This document shows positions 23,220-33,072 of a stretch of DNA of 64,000 nt, piece by piece (position 1 is the stretch's first letter; each line of letters begins with the position of its first letter). The stretch comes from Porphyromonas canoris (lineage in GTDB: Bacteria > Bacteroidota > Bacteroidia > Bacteroidales > Porphyromonadaceae). The translations under genes were made by a program, and so were the position numbers. Below the pieces are notes generated by a model. It did no database searches. It was not told the origin of the DNA and was given only the letters and a program-made list of their open reading frames with translations. The DNA lies in NCBI RefSeq assembly GCF_000769115.1, contig NZ_JQZV01000013.1:709026-773025 (forward strand). The letters are read 5' to 3'.

Positions 23220-25994
23220 ATGATAGATACTTCAAAGAATCTTATATTTATACATGGAGAGAATAAGACTGCTCAAGTGGAGTGGATCCATGGGAAAGAG
23301 AAGTGGTATTATGTCAAGTTTCACGGATCCGATCAGAAGTACAGATATAGCTGTGAGAGTATTCTTTGGTTAAAAGATCCGAGGGGTGTCGATATCAGCG
23401 ATAGTCGTATTTATATTCGTAACAAGAGAGTTTACGATGTAGAAAAGGTCTTGGTTTTTGTTCATGGATACAGGAATTATTGGCATGTAACACATAAAAA
23501 CGGCTATAAGCAGATCCTTGTTGATGGCGAGCTGGTTATTAGAGAGTCATGTCTTAAAGATAAACGTTCAAGTGATGTTTTTGAGTACCTGAAGGCGGTA
23601 GCTTCAACTAATATTTTAGGTAAAGAAGAGGGTAAGAGCAGTGAAGGAATTCTTGAGAGACATTATGAGAGTATCGGCTTTATAGATAAGGATATTGCTT
23701 TGGCTTCTTACTTGAATCCGGGAAGAGGGATAAAGAAGAGTAAGAGTTCAAAACTGATTTTCCCATTTGGGTGTAATGCCAGCCAAAAGAAAGCGGTTGT
23801 TTCGGCTTTTGAAAGTCAGATCAGTGTTATTCAGGGGCCTCCGGGTACGGGAAAGACTCAGACAATACTGAACATAATTGCAAATATTGTAGAGAGGGAT
23901 CAGACGGTATTGGTTGTGTCTAATAATAACTCGGCAATAGCCAATGTTTATGAGAAGTTGAACAAGTTTGGATTTGGGTTCATAGTTGCTCCGTTAGGAA
24001 AAAAAGAGAATCGGGATCTGTTCATGGCCAATCAACCTCAGGTTCCGGTAGAAATAAAAGAGTGGAAGTTCAGCCGGTTGGAAGAGCGAATGGTGAAAAA
24101 TAGGCTTGATTCTACACTATCTAAGCTTGATAAAATCTTTTCTTGGCAAGAAAAACTTGCCATGTCGAAGCAAGAGTTACAGTCCATTGAATTGGAATGG
24201 AAACACTTTTGTAGGGAGCAACAGATTGATGAGGGAGTGTTAGAACAACCCTTGAAATCTGTAAAATCGTCACACTTTCTTCGTTTGTGGATACAGTTTC
24301 AGGAGTATGAAGCTCATGAAAAATCTCTTTCTCACAACTTCTTGTCCAAGCTATTAGGAGCTTTGAAATGGAGATGGATGAGCTTGGTAGGAAAGTATTT
24401 TCTGAAGCTTGATATGCAGTTTGAAAAAGAGAAATTAAGTACAATCATTCCGGAACTACAGAGACTATTTTATATACATAGGATCGCTGAACTGAAAGCA
24501 AATATTGTAAGCTTAGAGACATCTCTAAGATCTTACGATGCCAAGAAAGAGGCTGAAGAACTTAATCAGGTTTCATTGCAGCTTTTTAGGGATAAATTGT
24601 TCAATAAGTATGAGAAGAAGCCTCGTACTGTCTTTCCTTTTTTATTCTTGGAGGACGATTATGAGTCTCTTTTAGAGCAGTATCCGGTTGTTCTAAGTAC
24701 AACGTTTTCTTCACGAAACTGTATTGTCGGCGATATTCTGTTTGATTATCTCATAATGGACGAGGCTTCTCAAGTTTCTGTTGAAACCGGAGTTTTAGCC
24801 ATGTCTTGTGCTAAAAATGCGATAATTGTAGGGGATACATTGCAGTTGCCCAATGTCGTTACAAAAGAGGATAGAATAAAGCTTGATCTTATAGCCAAAG
24901 AGTTTGATATTCCGGAAGGATACGATTGTGCTAAGAATAGTTTTTTACACTCTATTTGCAAGATTGTTCCGAATGTTCCTCAGACACTACTTAGAGAACA
25001 TTATCGTTGTCATCCTCGTATTATCAACTTCTGCAACCAAAAGTTTTATGGTGGAAATCTTTTGATTATGACAGAGGATAGCGACGCTCCGGATACGCTC
25101 TGGGCTGTTAAGACATCTTTAGGAAATCATGAACGTAACCATTATAATCAAAGGGAAATAGATGTAATAAAGAGAGAAGTATTACCTGTTTTATCTGATG
25201 TTGAAGATATTGGAATTATAGCTCCATATAACGCACAGATTGAGGAGCTGCAACAACAGATTCCGGACGTCGAGTCGGCAACAATTCATAAGTTCCAAGG
25301 AAGAGAAAAGGATACTATAATCATGAGTGTTGTAGATGATCAGATCACGGAATTTAGTGATGATCCCAATCTTCTGAATGTGGCCATTTCAAGAGCAAAA
25401 GAGAGATTTTGTTTGGTTGTTTCCGGTAATGAACAGGAATTGAAAGGCAATATAAGCGAACTTCTATCTTATATTGAGTACAATAATTTTGCGATAACGG
25501 AGAGTAAGATTCACTCTATTTTTGACTATCTGTATAGCCATTATACCCAACAACGTTTGGCTTTTATTAAGAATCATCCAAAGATTTCCAATTATGATTC
25601 TGAGAACTTAACATTTGCCTTGATAGATAAAGTCCTCACAGAGAACAGTGAATATAATCACTTGCTTCCGCTTTGTCATGTACCACTATACCGCATCATC
25701 AGGGATACGTCTCTTATGGATGAAGAAGAGAAGACTTACTTTTCAAACTATGGTACTCATGTTGATTTTCTCATTATCAATCGTGTCAGCAAAAAGCCGG
25801 TTTTGGCTATAGAAACAGATGGATATTTATACCATAATAAGCAGACAGAGCAGTATCAGAGAGACTTGAGAAAAGATCATATACTGGTTTTATATCAGAT
25901 TCCTCTTTTGCGTTTTTCAACGGTGGGTAGCGATGAAAAGCAAAAACTTATAGAGGCTCTTGACATGGCTCTCGAAAAAACTAATGTGTCCTGA
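23220..25994 (+). CDS. SF1 (Upf1/DNA2-like) helicase with C-terminal nuclease-like domain
   Basis: The 924-residue protein has an unassigned N-terminal region (about 1-190), then an SF1B helicase core: [10 protein letters not shown] (motif I), DEASQ (motif II), VGDTLQLPNV (motif III), HKFQGREKDT (motif V) and VAISRAKERF (motif VI). A helical insertion separates motifs I and II. The last 130 residues carry a DUF2726/Vsr-like nuclease fold: H-V-D near residue 840, then AIETDGYLYH, matching a D...ExD layout. The ATG at 23220 is preferred over a TTG 16 codons upstream. Helicase-nuclease fusions of this type occur in defence islands and in RNA or DNA repair. It stands alone on the plus strand. Confidence 0.8.
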   Translation: MIDTSKNLIFIHGENKTAQVEWIHGKEKWYYVKFHGSDQKYRYSCESILWLKDPRGVDISDSRIYIRNKRVYDVEKVLVFVHGYRNYWHVTHKNGYKQILVDGELVIRESCLKDKRSSDVFEYLKAVASTNILGKEEGKSSEGILERHYESIGFIDKDIALASYLNPGRGIKKSKSSKLIFPFGCNASQKKAVVSAFESQISVIQGPPGTGKTQTILNIIANIVERDQTVLVVSNNNSAIANVYEKLNKFGFGFIVAPLGKKENRDLFMANQPQVPVEIKEWKFSRLEERMVKNRLDSTLSKLDKIFSWQEKLAMSKQELQSIELEWKHFCREQQIDEGVLEQPLKSVKSSHFLRLWIQFQEYEAHEKSLSHNFLSKLLGALKWRWMSLVGKYFLKLDMQFEKEKLSTIIPELQRLFYIHRIAELKANIVSLETSLRSYDAKKEAEELNQVSLQLFRDKLFNKYEKKPRTVFPFLFLEDDYESLLEQYPVVLSTTFSSRNCIVGDILFDYLIMDEASQVSVETGVLAMSCAKNAIIVGDTLQLPNVVTKEDRIKLDLIAKEFDIPEGYDCAKNSFLHSICKIVPNVPQTLLREHYRCHPRIINFCNQKFYGGNLLIMTEDSDAPDTLWAVKTSLGNHERNHYNQREIDVIKREVLPVLSDVEDIGIIAPYNAQIEELQQQIPDVESATIHKFQGREKDTIIMSVVDDQITEFSDDPNLLNVAISRAKERFCLVVSGNEQELKGNISELLSYIEYNNFAITESKIHSIFDYLYSHYTQQRLAFIKNHPKISNYDSENLTFALIDKVLTENSEYNHLLPLCHVPLYRIIRDTSLMDEEEKTYFSNYGTHVDFLIINRVSKKPVLAIETDGYLYHNKQTEQYQRDLRKDHILVLYQIPLLRFSTVGSDEKQKLIEALDMALEKTNVS

Positions 25995-26585
25995 AAAAAT
26001 TGATAGTATGGGATGAAAAAGAGGAAAATTAGGTGATAAAGCTAAAGAGTTCTTTTGGATCATGCTGTACAATAGAAGTATTGTAATGCCTAAATAGTAC
26101 CATAAGAAAGAATACAAGAAGAGTCCATATTATTCATGTTATTTGATAGAGTTTTTCCCCACAGTCTGTAGAGTAGAAAAAGACTCCTGTGATCCGGTAG
26201 ATACAGTCAACTCTTAATATAGGTGTCAAATAAAGAGAACTATTTCTCTTCAAATCCAAGCCGGATAGCGAAAAGGAGATAAGCGAAAAATGGGTTTGAA
26301 GTGTGTTGATAGAGGCTCCCTTATGCCTTGAAGCAGAGTCTTATTCTCATGATTTATCATAGCTTTATTCCTTATTGATATTTTGCAGGTATAGTACGTA
26401 TGCAAATATATGTATTATATATTTAATATTCTTGTTGCTTGTCTTGCTATTCTTTAAGGTCGTGCCGTTTGTTAGCTATTATCCTTATATTTGCGTGATG
26501 ATACGATCTGTTTATCCTCTAACAGCTAAACTTTTAGAAGCAGATTTACGTGTAAGAAATATAGACAACCTAACACATCTTTTAC
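25995..26585. other. Gene-free stretch with candidate -7 element
   Basis: No gene supported; the short open stretch at 26375-26668 has no signal and overlaps the real lipoprotein start in another frame. TATATTTG at 26486-26493 fits the -7 consensus and lies 92 bases before the lipoprotein ATG. The remaining bases are AT-rich without visible structure. Confidence 0.4.
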
Positions 26586-27698
26586 ATGAAGAAGATTTTT
26601 TTTGCTGCAAGCATTGCTCTTGCAGTTGTATTGGGGAGTGCATGCTCTCAAAAGACGACCTCCGATAAGTATTTCATAAAGGGTACCATACCCGATGTGG
26701 CAGAAGCCAACGGGAAGTATATCTATATGTACGATACTCAAAACAGAATATTGGATAGTGCCAAGATAGAAAACAATTCGTTCAGATTTGAAGGAGAGGT
26801 AATTGACAGTATTTCCATTGTTAATATAGAACAAGATCATGGTGGCTTTTTTGCTCCAGCGATATTGGAATCAGGAGAGATCTCGTTGAATCTTGCAGAT
26901 GTTTCCGGTCGAGGGACACCACTTAACGAGGCTCTTTTTGAGTATTTGTCTAATCTTGAAGAGCTTCAGATTAAGACCATGAAGTATATCGACTCTTTTG
27001 ACCATGACTCTATCTTTATCGGCAAGAATATTGATAGCCTGCAAGAGGCAAGCATTGTGGCTTATCAGGATGAGGTCATGGATTACTCCGTAAAGATGTT
27101 TAAAGAGCATCCTAACGATCCTGTCGGAGCTTATATTTGGAGCCATTGTTCAAGTTTAATCATTGAAAAACCGGAACTAGCCAATAGGTTCATTCCTTTT
27201 GCAGGAGATTACGTTAAGAACTATCCGATAGTTAAGGCTCAGATAGAACTGATAGAGAATACAGAAAAAACGAAAGAAGGAAATCTGTTTACCGACTTTT
27301 CCGGAAAAGATGCAGATGGGGTATCCAAGATGTTTAGCGAATATGTAGGCAAGGGGCACTATGTTTTAGTGGATTTTTGGGCTTCATGGTGTGCGCCGTG
27401 TAGACAGGAAATGCCGAGAATGATGGGGGTCTACAAGAAGTATAAACCTCTTGGACTTGAAATCCTCGGAGTAGTTGTGTGGGACAAGGTAGAGGATCAC
27501 AAGATCGCTGTAAGAGATATGGAGATCCCTTGGTCACAGATGCTTAGCGAAGAAGCTCCAACTCTTTATGGTGTTCAGGGTATTCCTTATATCATGCTTA
27601 TAGATCCACAAGGCAAGATTGTAAAGCGCGGACTTCGCGGACAAGCCATTGAGGTGGCTTTGGAAGAGGCTCTGAAGGCAAACGGAGGTAAGCTGTAA
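26586..27698 (+). CDS. TlpA-type thioredoxin-fold lipoprotein (DUF4369 plus AhpC/TSA-Redoxin)
   Basis: The 370-residue lipoprotein has a signal ending in LGSAC (Cys20 lipidated), a DUF4369-like N-terminal domain (about 28-130), a helical linker, and a thioredoxin-fold C-terminal domain from about 233 with WASWCAPC (C269, C272) and the cis-proline region GIPYIML. It should reduce or oxidise disulfides of periplasmic proteins; many Bacteroidetes keep several paralogs. No partner is adjacent. A strong terminator follows at 27832. Confidence 0.88.
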   Translation: MKKIFFAASIALAVVLGSACSQKTTSDKYFIKGTIPDVAEANGKYIYMYDTQNRILDSAKIENNSFRFEGEVIDSISIVNIEQDHGGFFAPAILESGEISLNLADVSGRGTPLNEALFEYLSNLEELQIKTMKYIDSFDHDSIFIGKNIDSLQEASIVAYQDEVMDYSVKMFKEHPNDPVGAYIWSHCSSLIIEKPELANRFIPFAGDYVKNYPIVKAQIELIENTEKTKEGNLFTDFSGKDADGVSKMFSEYVGKGHYVLVDFWASWCAPCRQEMPRMMGVYKKYKPLGLEILGVVVWDKVEDHKIAVRDMEIPWSQMLSEEAPTLYGVQGIPYIMLIDPQGKIVKRGLRGQAIEVALEEALKANGGKL

Positions 27699-27831
27699 TA
27701 GCTCTTTGATGGTATGCTTCAAACGGATTGGACCGGATGTAGTAGTGAAAACATTGTGATGACGCCAGTCTTGGATAAGGATGAAATGATGTGATTATGA
27801 CTTTCAAATAGAAGCATACTTCTTATATAAG

Positions 27832-27902
27832 AAAGGGCTTAAATATAATATCGCTCAAGTGAATTTATTTTCTCTTGAGCGATGTTGTTTTCAGCCCTTT
27901 TT
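27832..27902 (+). terminator. Nested hairpin terminator after the redox lipoprotein
   Basis: An inner perfect 10-base stem (ATCGCTCAAG with CTTGAGCGAT) is framed by an outer AAAGGGCT with AGCCCTTT pair, followed by T residues. Confidence 0.75.
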
Positions 27903-27909
27903 AGAAGAG

Positions 27910-28165
27910 CATTTTTATATATTCCATCCCGAAAAATGCTCACTTTTTTATCCTCTCTCTATTTGCTTCAAAGAGGGTGTTTCCGGAGCATGACCAAACT
28001 GTTAAATCGGCCCGGTTTTATTAACATTATTATTGATACCTGTTAAGCGAAAAAGCTAAACGAGGATATTTTGTCGGCTTAACGTGTTTAATTTTTCAAT
28101 GAACACGTTTAGTGATTTCATTAAACACGTTTACCGGATTCGATTAACGTGTTTAGAATTTTTAT
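27910..28165 (+). repeat. Dispersed 250-bp repeat, copy A
   Basis: Copy A of a repeat also found at 37733-37978 and 63748-64000, all in the same orientation. It begins with CATTTTTATATATTCC, is moderately conserved in the middle, and ends in an 80-base core (28079 onward) that is nearly identical in all copies. The core has four ACGTGTT or AACACGT sites in alternating order. Sites 1-2 and 3-4 can form hairpins (8 and 10 paired bases), or sites 1-3 can pair instead. No reading frame is conserved. Confidence 0.85.
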
Positions 28166-28735
28166 TGAATTTTACACCAATTAACGCAAAAACAGCCCCT
28201 AAATCCGACCGAGAGGAGAAAAGTTCTCGAATACGATATTTTTATATATTGCTGTTTATGAGTGATTTATGGCTTATTGTTCACTTCTGATCTGTAACAA
28301 GGTGTGGAGAGATTCGCATTTTTCGGAGCTTTTTCTGACTTCATTTTTATATAAAAACTCCCTTGAAAAGTCTGCTCAATCAGCCCCCAAAAAAGGAGAA
28401 TAAATACTATTAAGATTGCTATGGAGATATACTATTTTTATTCCCTATGGCAGGGATTTATCCTGTGCCTATTTATAAATCTGTTCTTTCCGTTTTTCTC
28501 TTCCTGTTTCTCTTTTCCTATCTCAGAGATATGTGCCCGCTCATCCCGGAGGAAGAAGTCTTGATCTGTTTTTGTGTTTTTGGGGAAAGACTTTTTCATT
28601 GGTAAGGGGATTTGTCTCATGCTTTTTTCTGTTGTCCGATGCGTAAAGGGGATAGTTATATGTAGGTATTTTAGGTCGGATTTTACCTATATGTTGTGAT
28701 TTTTGACCATGTGAACTCTTTCTAAATTCGCCCTG
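28166..28735. other. Gene-free leader of the TonB operon
   Basis: AT-rich DNA with no supported gene. A short CATTTTTATATAAAAACTCC stretch near 28343 recalls the first bases of the dispersed repeat. No full-match promoter was found before the TonB receptor start. Confidence 0.35.
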
Positions 28736-31492
28736 ATGAAAAGTATGTATCTGCTATGGGCTTTTATTCTCGCTTCTGTTGTATGGTGTGGCGTGAGTGT
28801 TGCTGCTGAACAAAAAGAGGTAGCAAAGCCTTCCCATATCTTTAAGGCGATCGTCTTGGATGCTGAGACGAAGGCAGCTTTGTCCATGGCAAGGGTGGAG
28901 GTTGAGGAGTTGGAGCTGCGTTTAAGAACGGGCTCGGATGGGCGGTTTCAGATACGTCTGTTCCGGCCAAATAAGAGATACACGCTTCGGATATCCTATT
29001 TGGGATACAAGTCTCACGAGTCTGTGGTTACGCTTGCCGGTGACAAAGAGGTTACCTTTATGCTTCATCCCTCCTCTTATGCTCTGGAAGGCGTTCAGGT
29101 GCAGGGTAGAAGATCCACCAAACAGACAGGTCATACCAAAATCAGTAAGACGGCTCTCGACTATCTGCAGCCGACCGGACTGCAGGATGCTCTCCTTCTC
29201 ACTCCGGGTGGTCTCGTGCGTAATCCGGGACTTAGGGGCGTTCAGCAGATTCAGATGAGAGAGACAAGAAACTCCGTAAATAGTGCTTTGGGAACGGCTA
29301 TCGTGTTGGACGATGCTCCTATATCCAATGATGCCAACCTGCAAGGGATGGGAAATCATAATCAAGCCCTGTCCGAAAAAAGTACCATGAACAGAGGGAT
29401 AGACCTCCGAGAGATATCCATAGACCATATAGAGAGTATAGAAGTGATACAGGGAATCCCCTCCGTGAGGTATGGAAACCTCACCAGCGGAGTGGTTGTC
29501 CTGAATACGAAAGTAGGACGAAGCCCTTGGGAGATCAGAGCTCAAGCCGATCCCTATACCAAACTCTTCTCTTTGGGCAAAGGGTATAACCTGAACAGGG
29601 AACACAACTTCTACGGAGGAGTGGACTACGCACACTCTTTGGGCAATATCGTCAGTCCCATATCGGGCTATCGCCGTATAACGGCACTTCTTAAACATTC
29701 ATACTCCGGACGAGGAGAGTGGAAGCCTAATACCTCTTTGTCTTTTGCTTATACGGGTACATTGGATCAGAAGAAGTTTGATCCGGAGATCATGACTTCT
29801 CGTGAGATTTATCGTAACACTTACGACCGCTTCACGCTGAACGGACGCTTCTCTCTTCGTCCTCAGACAAATCTTATAGAGCAGATAGAAGGTACTTTGT
29901 CTCTTTCTTATACTCACGATTTGGTAGATCAGGAGAGATACATATCGCCTCAAAGCACACTTGTACAGCCTATACTGAAAGAGACCGGAGAGGGTGAAGG
30001 GGCTTATCTTCCGCCGACATATTTCTCTGTATTCAAGACAGATGGCAGACCGTTCGAGCTTTTCTCTCAGGTAAGATCCACTCATCGTTTTATGCGTGAG
30101 CAGTGGAGTGGTACTCTGATGCTGGGTGCGGAGCTGCGTGTCGAGAAAAACTTCGGCTTGGGAGCAGTCTACGATCCTCTTTTACCTCCTAATCCCGGTT
30201 CGTCTTTATCTTCTCGTCCCATCGCATATAGAGATATTCCTGCAAGAGTACCTCTCGCTCTTTTTGCCGAGCAGACGCTTAGACACTATTTCGGAAACGG
30301 GTGGAAAGGAGAAGTTCGTGCCGGATTAAGAGCCACTCAAGAGCTAGCTCTCCGGAATACAGACCGCTATCTTTCCGAACGATTTCTGATAGAGCCGAGA
30401 GCGCAGATATCCGTTACAGCTCCGGAGATTAAGATTGCAGGCTCGAGCTTTAGAAGCAGTATCTTCGGAGGATATGGGCGTCATTTGAAGATGCCAACCT
30501 TAGGATACCTCTATCCAGAAAGGGCATATATGGATTTTGTCGAGGCCAACTACTACCATGAGAAACCGGAAAACAGACTCTTATGGGTGCGTACTTATGT
30601 GGTGGATCGCGTCAATAGCTCGCTTCGCCCGAATAGAGAGGATAAGTTTGAACTTGGTGTGAATATGAGTTGGAAGGAGGCAGAGTTGAGCATCAATCTG
30701 TTCAGACATCTTACTACTGCCGGATTTGAAAATCGCACACAACTTGCCTATACGCCATACAACAGATACACCTATGACGGTGTAGTGGGAGAGGGAAAGC
30801 CCACACTGGATCTTTTCAACAAGGAGAGAATAGATATGACTTCCGGATATTCTACTCCCGACAACAGCGTCAAAGTGCTTAAAAGGGGAGTGGAATACTT
30901 GCTTCGTTTCCCCAGAATAGAGAGTCTTAAGACCAACATCACGGTACAAGGTTCATGGTATAAGACTCTCTATGGTAATAGTCTGCCTACCGCTTACAGA
31001 CCTTCGGAAATATTCAATGGAAGGAGCTACCCTTACGTAGGATTCTATGAAGGGCGAAATGATACGGATACCGAGAGACTTCATACTCTTGTGCGTACAG
31101 ATACTCACATCCCTTACCTTAAGATGATATTCTCTTGCAATATTCAGACGATTTGGTTTACTGCTCGACAAGATTTGCCTTATGGCGGAATGCCGGTATA
31201 TTGGGTAGATGAGTATGGAAAACAACACGAGGGAAGTACGCTCGATAAAAACGATCCGTTGCAGAAGCGACTCTTTATCCCGGTACCGAACCATCTGTTT
31301 GAACGCTGGACAGAACCTCTCTCTGCTTCTCTTAATCTGAAAATGACGAAAGAGATAGGAAAGAGATTGAAGGTCTCTTTCTATGTAAACAATCTGATCA
31401 CTTACGATCCGATATACGAGTCTAACCTTAAAACAACACACCAGGCATGGCGTACTCCATTCTTTGGAAGCGAGATCCGGCTACGTCTATAA
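28736..31492 (+). CDS. TonB-dependent outer-membrane receptor
   Basis: A 918-residue receptor. A signal peptide (about 1-24) precedes a carboxypeptidase-regulatory-like beta-sandwich (about 33-112: LDAETKAALSMARVEVEE, then YLGYKSHESVVTL). Next come the plug domain (about 135-262, including IESIEVIQGIPSVRYGN) and a 22-strand barrel to the C-terminus. Such receptors import scarce ligands using TonB energy. It heads a six-gene operon with a DUF4876 lipoprotein, a second barrel, an ABC ATPase, a permease and a DUF4857 protein. The substrate cannot be read; iron, heme or another metal complex is the likely class from related operons. Confidence 0.9.
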   Translation: MKSMYLLWAFILASVVWCGVSVAAEQKEVAKPSHIFKAIVLDAETKAALSMARVEVEELELRLRTGSDGRFQIRLFRPNKRYTLRISYLGYKSHESVVTLAGDKEVTFMLHPSSYALEGVQVQGRRSTKQTGHTKISKTALDYLQPTGLQDALLLTPGGLVRNPGLRGVQQIQMRETRNSVNSALGTAIVLDDAPISNDANLQGMGNHNQALSEKSTMNRGIDLREISIDHIESIEVIQGIPSVRYGNLTSGVVVLNTKVGRSPWEIRAQADPYTKLFSLGKGYNLNREHNFYGGVDYAHSLGNIVSPISGYRRITALLKHSYSGRGEWKPNTSLSFAYTGTLDQKKFDPEIMTSREIYRNTYDRFTLNGRFSLRPQTNLIEQIEGTLSLSYTHDLVDQERYISPQSTLVQPILKETGEGEGAYLPPTYFSVFKTDGRPFELFSQVRSTHRFMREQWSGTLMLGAELRVEKNFGLGAVYDPLLPPNPGSSLSSRPIAYRDIPARVPLALFAEQTLRHYFGNGWKGEVRAGLRATQELALRNTDRYLSERFLIEPRAQISVTAPEIKIAGSSFRSSIFGGYGRHLKMPTLGYLYPERAYMDFVEANYYHEKPENRLLWVRTYVVDRVNSSLRPNREDKFELGVNMSWKEAELSINLFRHLTTAGFENRTQLAYTPYNRYTYDGVVGEGKPTLDLFNKERIDMTSGYSTPDNSVKVLKRGVEYLLRFPRIESLKTNITVQGSWYKTLYGNSLPTAYRPSEIFNGRSYPYVGFYEGRNDTDTERLHTLVRTDTHIPYLKMIFSCNIQTIWFTARQDLPYGGMPVYWVDEYGKQHEGSTLDKNDPLQKRLFIPVPNHLFERWTEPLSASLNLKMTKEIGKRLKVSFYVNNLITYDPIYESNLKTTHQAWRTPFFGSEIRLRL

Positions 31493-31535
31493 ATGAACTA
31501 CTAATCTTTTAATCATAAACTGTAAAACAAAATTC

Positions 31536-32984
31536 ATGAAACAGATTAAATTTCTTTTGGTTGCTATGCTGATAGCTTTAGCAACAGTGGGATGTAAGAA
31601 AGACCACGAAGAGATTATTTACAAGAATCTTCTTGTTTCTTTTACTCTTCCCGAAAATGTTGAGGGTAATCTTGACAACGTAACACTCAAGTTTGTAAAC
31701 AAGAGCACAAATCAGGAGATTGTTCTGAATAATCTCAAAAGCAACGAGAAGCAGACGGTAAAACTTCAGCTTGGCAACTATGATATCAGCGCAGAAGGAA
31801 GCAAAGATGCTAAACACAAGTATAGTGCAGCCATCGACAACTTCGCTATAACAGAAAAGCTGACAGAACTTTCCATCGATCTTAAAAGAGAGATACCCGA
31901 AAATACCGTTGTGGTAAACTTTTCTTTCAGAATGCCTGAAGGGGATAAGAATATCTTGGATAACATCTCGCTTAAAATCCTTAACAAGGATACCGGCAAG
32001 GAGATTCTAATAACAGGTATCAAGGGAGATAAGAAGGTAGAAGAGCTAATCCCTTATGGTGTGTACGACATCACGGCAGAGGGTAGCGTTAAAACAACAT
32101 ACACATACACAGCTTTACTTTCCAACGTGGCTATTACTCCGAAGAGTGATAATATCGTAATGGATATGTTGCTTAGCCATACTGGTAGTACATTTGTGAT
32201 AAGTGAGATATTTTACAGTGGTGCCACAAATAATGAGACAAAGAAGTCTTATAACTTTGCGCACTACCTTATTCTCCGTAACAATTCGGATGTAACTCTA
32301 TACGCAGATAAGCTGGTTTTTGTAGGGACTGCTTCAAACACTAAGATCTCAAGTGATAAATATCGTGAATATCTGCCTAATGAAGTTGTTGCCGACTTTG
32401 CATTCATGATACCGGGAGATGGGACAAAGTATCCTGTGGAACCGGGTAAGGAGATTGTGATCTGTATGGAGGCTAAGAATCATAATGAGATTGCAAGCAA
32501 TGCTCCGAACTTGTCGAAGAAAGCAAACTTCGAGTGGTTTGAGCCTAATGATCTTTATCAGTTAACAGACAATCCTGATGTTCCTAACATGGAGATCATT
32601 TTCAAAACGAGTAGAACTATTACAGCTTTGCACTCAAGAGGCTTTACATCTTACTTTATCTTCAAGTTGAACATGAGCAAGGAAGAGTTGTTTGAGAAGC
32701 ATGCAAAGATGTTCCCATTCCCTAATCCTACTATTCCTCCCATTAAGAGACCTGTAATTCCTACTTCTTGGATATTGGATGGTGTGGAACTTTTCAACGC
32801 TGAAAACGGTATAACAAAAGCATTGCCATCGTCTGTGGATAAGTCTCATACTTTCTGTTCCGAGACAGGTAAAGGATTCACCATACAGCGTAAGACAACA
32901 AACAAGGACAATCGCGTTGTATGCGTAGATACCAACGACTCTAAGAATGACTTTGAAAGAGATAAACCATCTTCTCTTCTGTAA
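31536..32984 (+). CDS. DUF4876 surface lipoprotein
   Basis: The 482-residue lipoprotein has a signal ending in ATVGC (Cys20 lipidated) followed by KKDHEE. Two tandem beta-sandwich repeats (about 33-110 and 118-200) share the pattern VSFTLPE...LDN-V-LKFVNK...NL; the C-terminal part from about 218 (FVISEIFYSGATNNE) matches DUF4876. It lies 43 bases after the TonB receptor and probably covers or feeds it, in the way SusD-type and heme-binding lipoproteins do. The ligand is unknown. The C-terminus (KDNRVVCVDTNDSKNDF) is intact. Confidence 0.82.
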   Translation: MKQIKFLLVAMLIALATVGCKKDHEEIIYKNLLVSFTLPENVEGNLDNVTLKFVNKSTNQEIVLNNLKSNEKQTVKLQLGNYDISAEGSKDAKHKYSAAIDNFAITEKLTELSIDLKREIPENTVVVNFSFRMPEGDKNILDNISLKILNKDTGKEILITGIKGDKKVEELIPYGVYDITAEGSVKTTYTYTALLSNVAITPKSDNIVMDMLLSHTGSTFVISEIFYSGATNNETKKSYNFAHYLILRNNSDVTLYADKLVFVGTASNTKISSDKYREYLPNEVVADFAFMIPGDGTKYPVEPGKEIVICMEAKNHNEIASNAPNLSKKANFEWFEPNDLYQLTDNPDVPNMEIIFKTSRTITALHSRGFTSYFIFKLNMSKEELFEKHAKMFPFPNPTIPPIKRPVIPTSWILDGVELFNAENGITKALPSSVDKSHTFCSETGKGFTIQRKTTNKDNRVVCVDTNDSKNDFERDKPSSLL

Positions 32985-33019
32985 GTCGGGATAATCTATT
33001 TAACTAACTCATTGAGCTG

Positions 33020-33050
33020 CCACCTCTTTCCGAATAAAGGGAAGAGGTGG
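33020..33050 (+). promoter_or_regulatory. Intra-operon hairpin
   Basis: Arms CCACCTCTTTCC (33020-33031) and GGGAAGAGGTGG (33039-33050) enclose a 7-base loop. No T run follows, so it more likely stabilises or partly attenuates the operon mRNA than ends it. Confidence 0.5.
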
Positions 33051-33072
33051 ACTTGGCTTAAATAAAAAAGAT

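Noticed and set aside
26375..26668. 97-codon open stretch before the redox lipoprotein
   Set aside because: It overlaps the true lipoprotein start in another frame and has a chance-like composition; the lipobox gene is clearly the real one.
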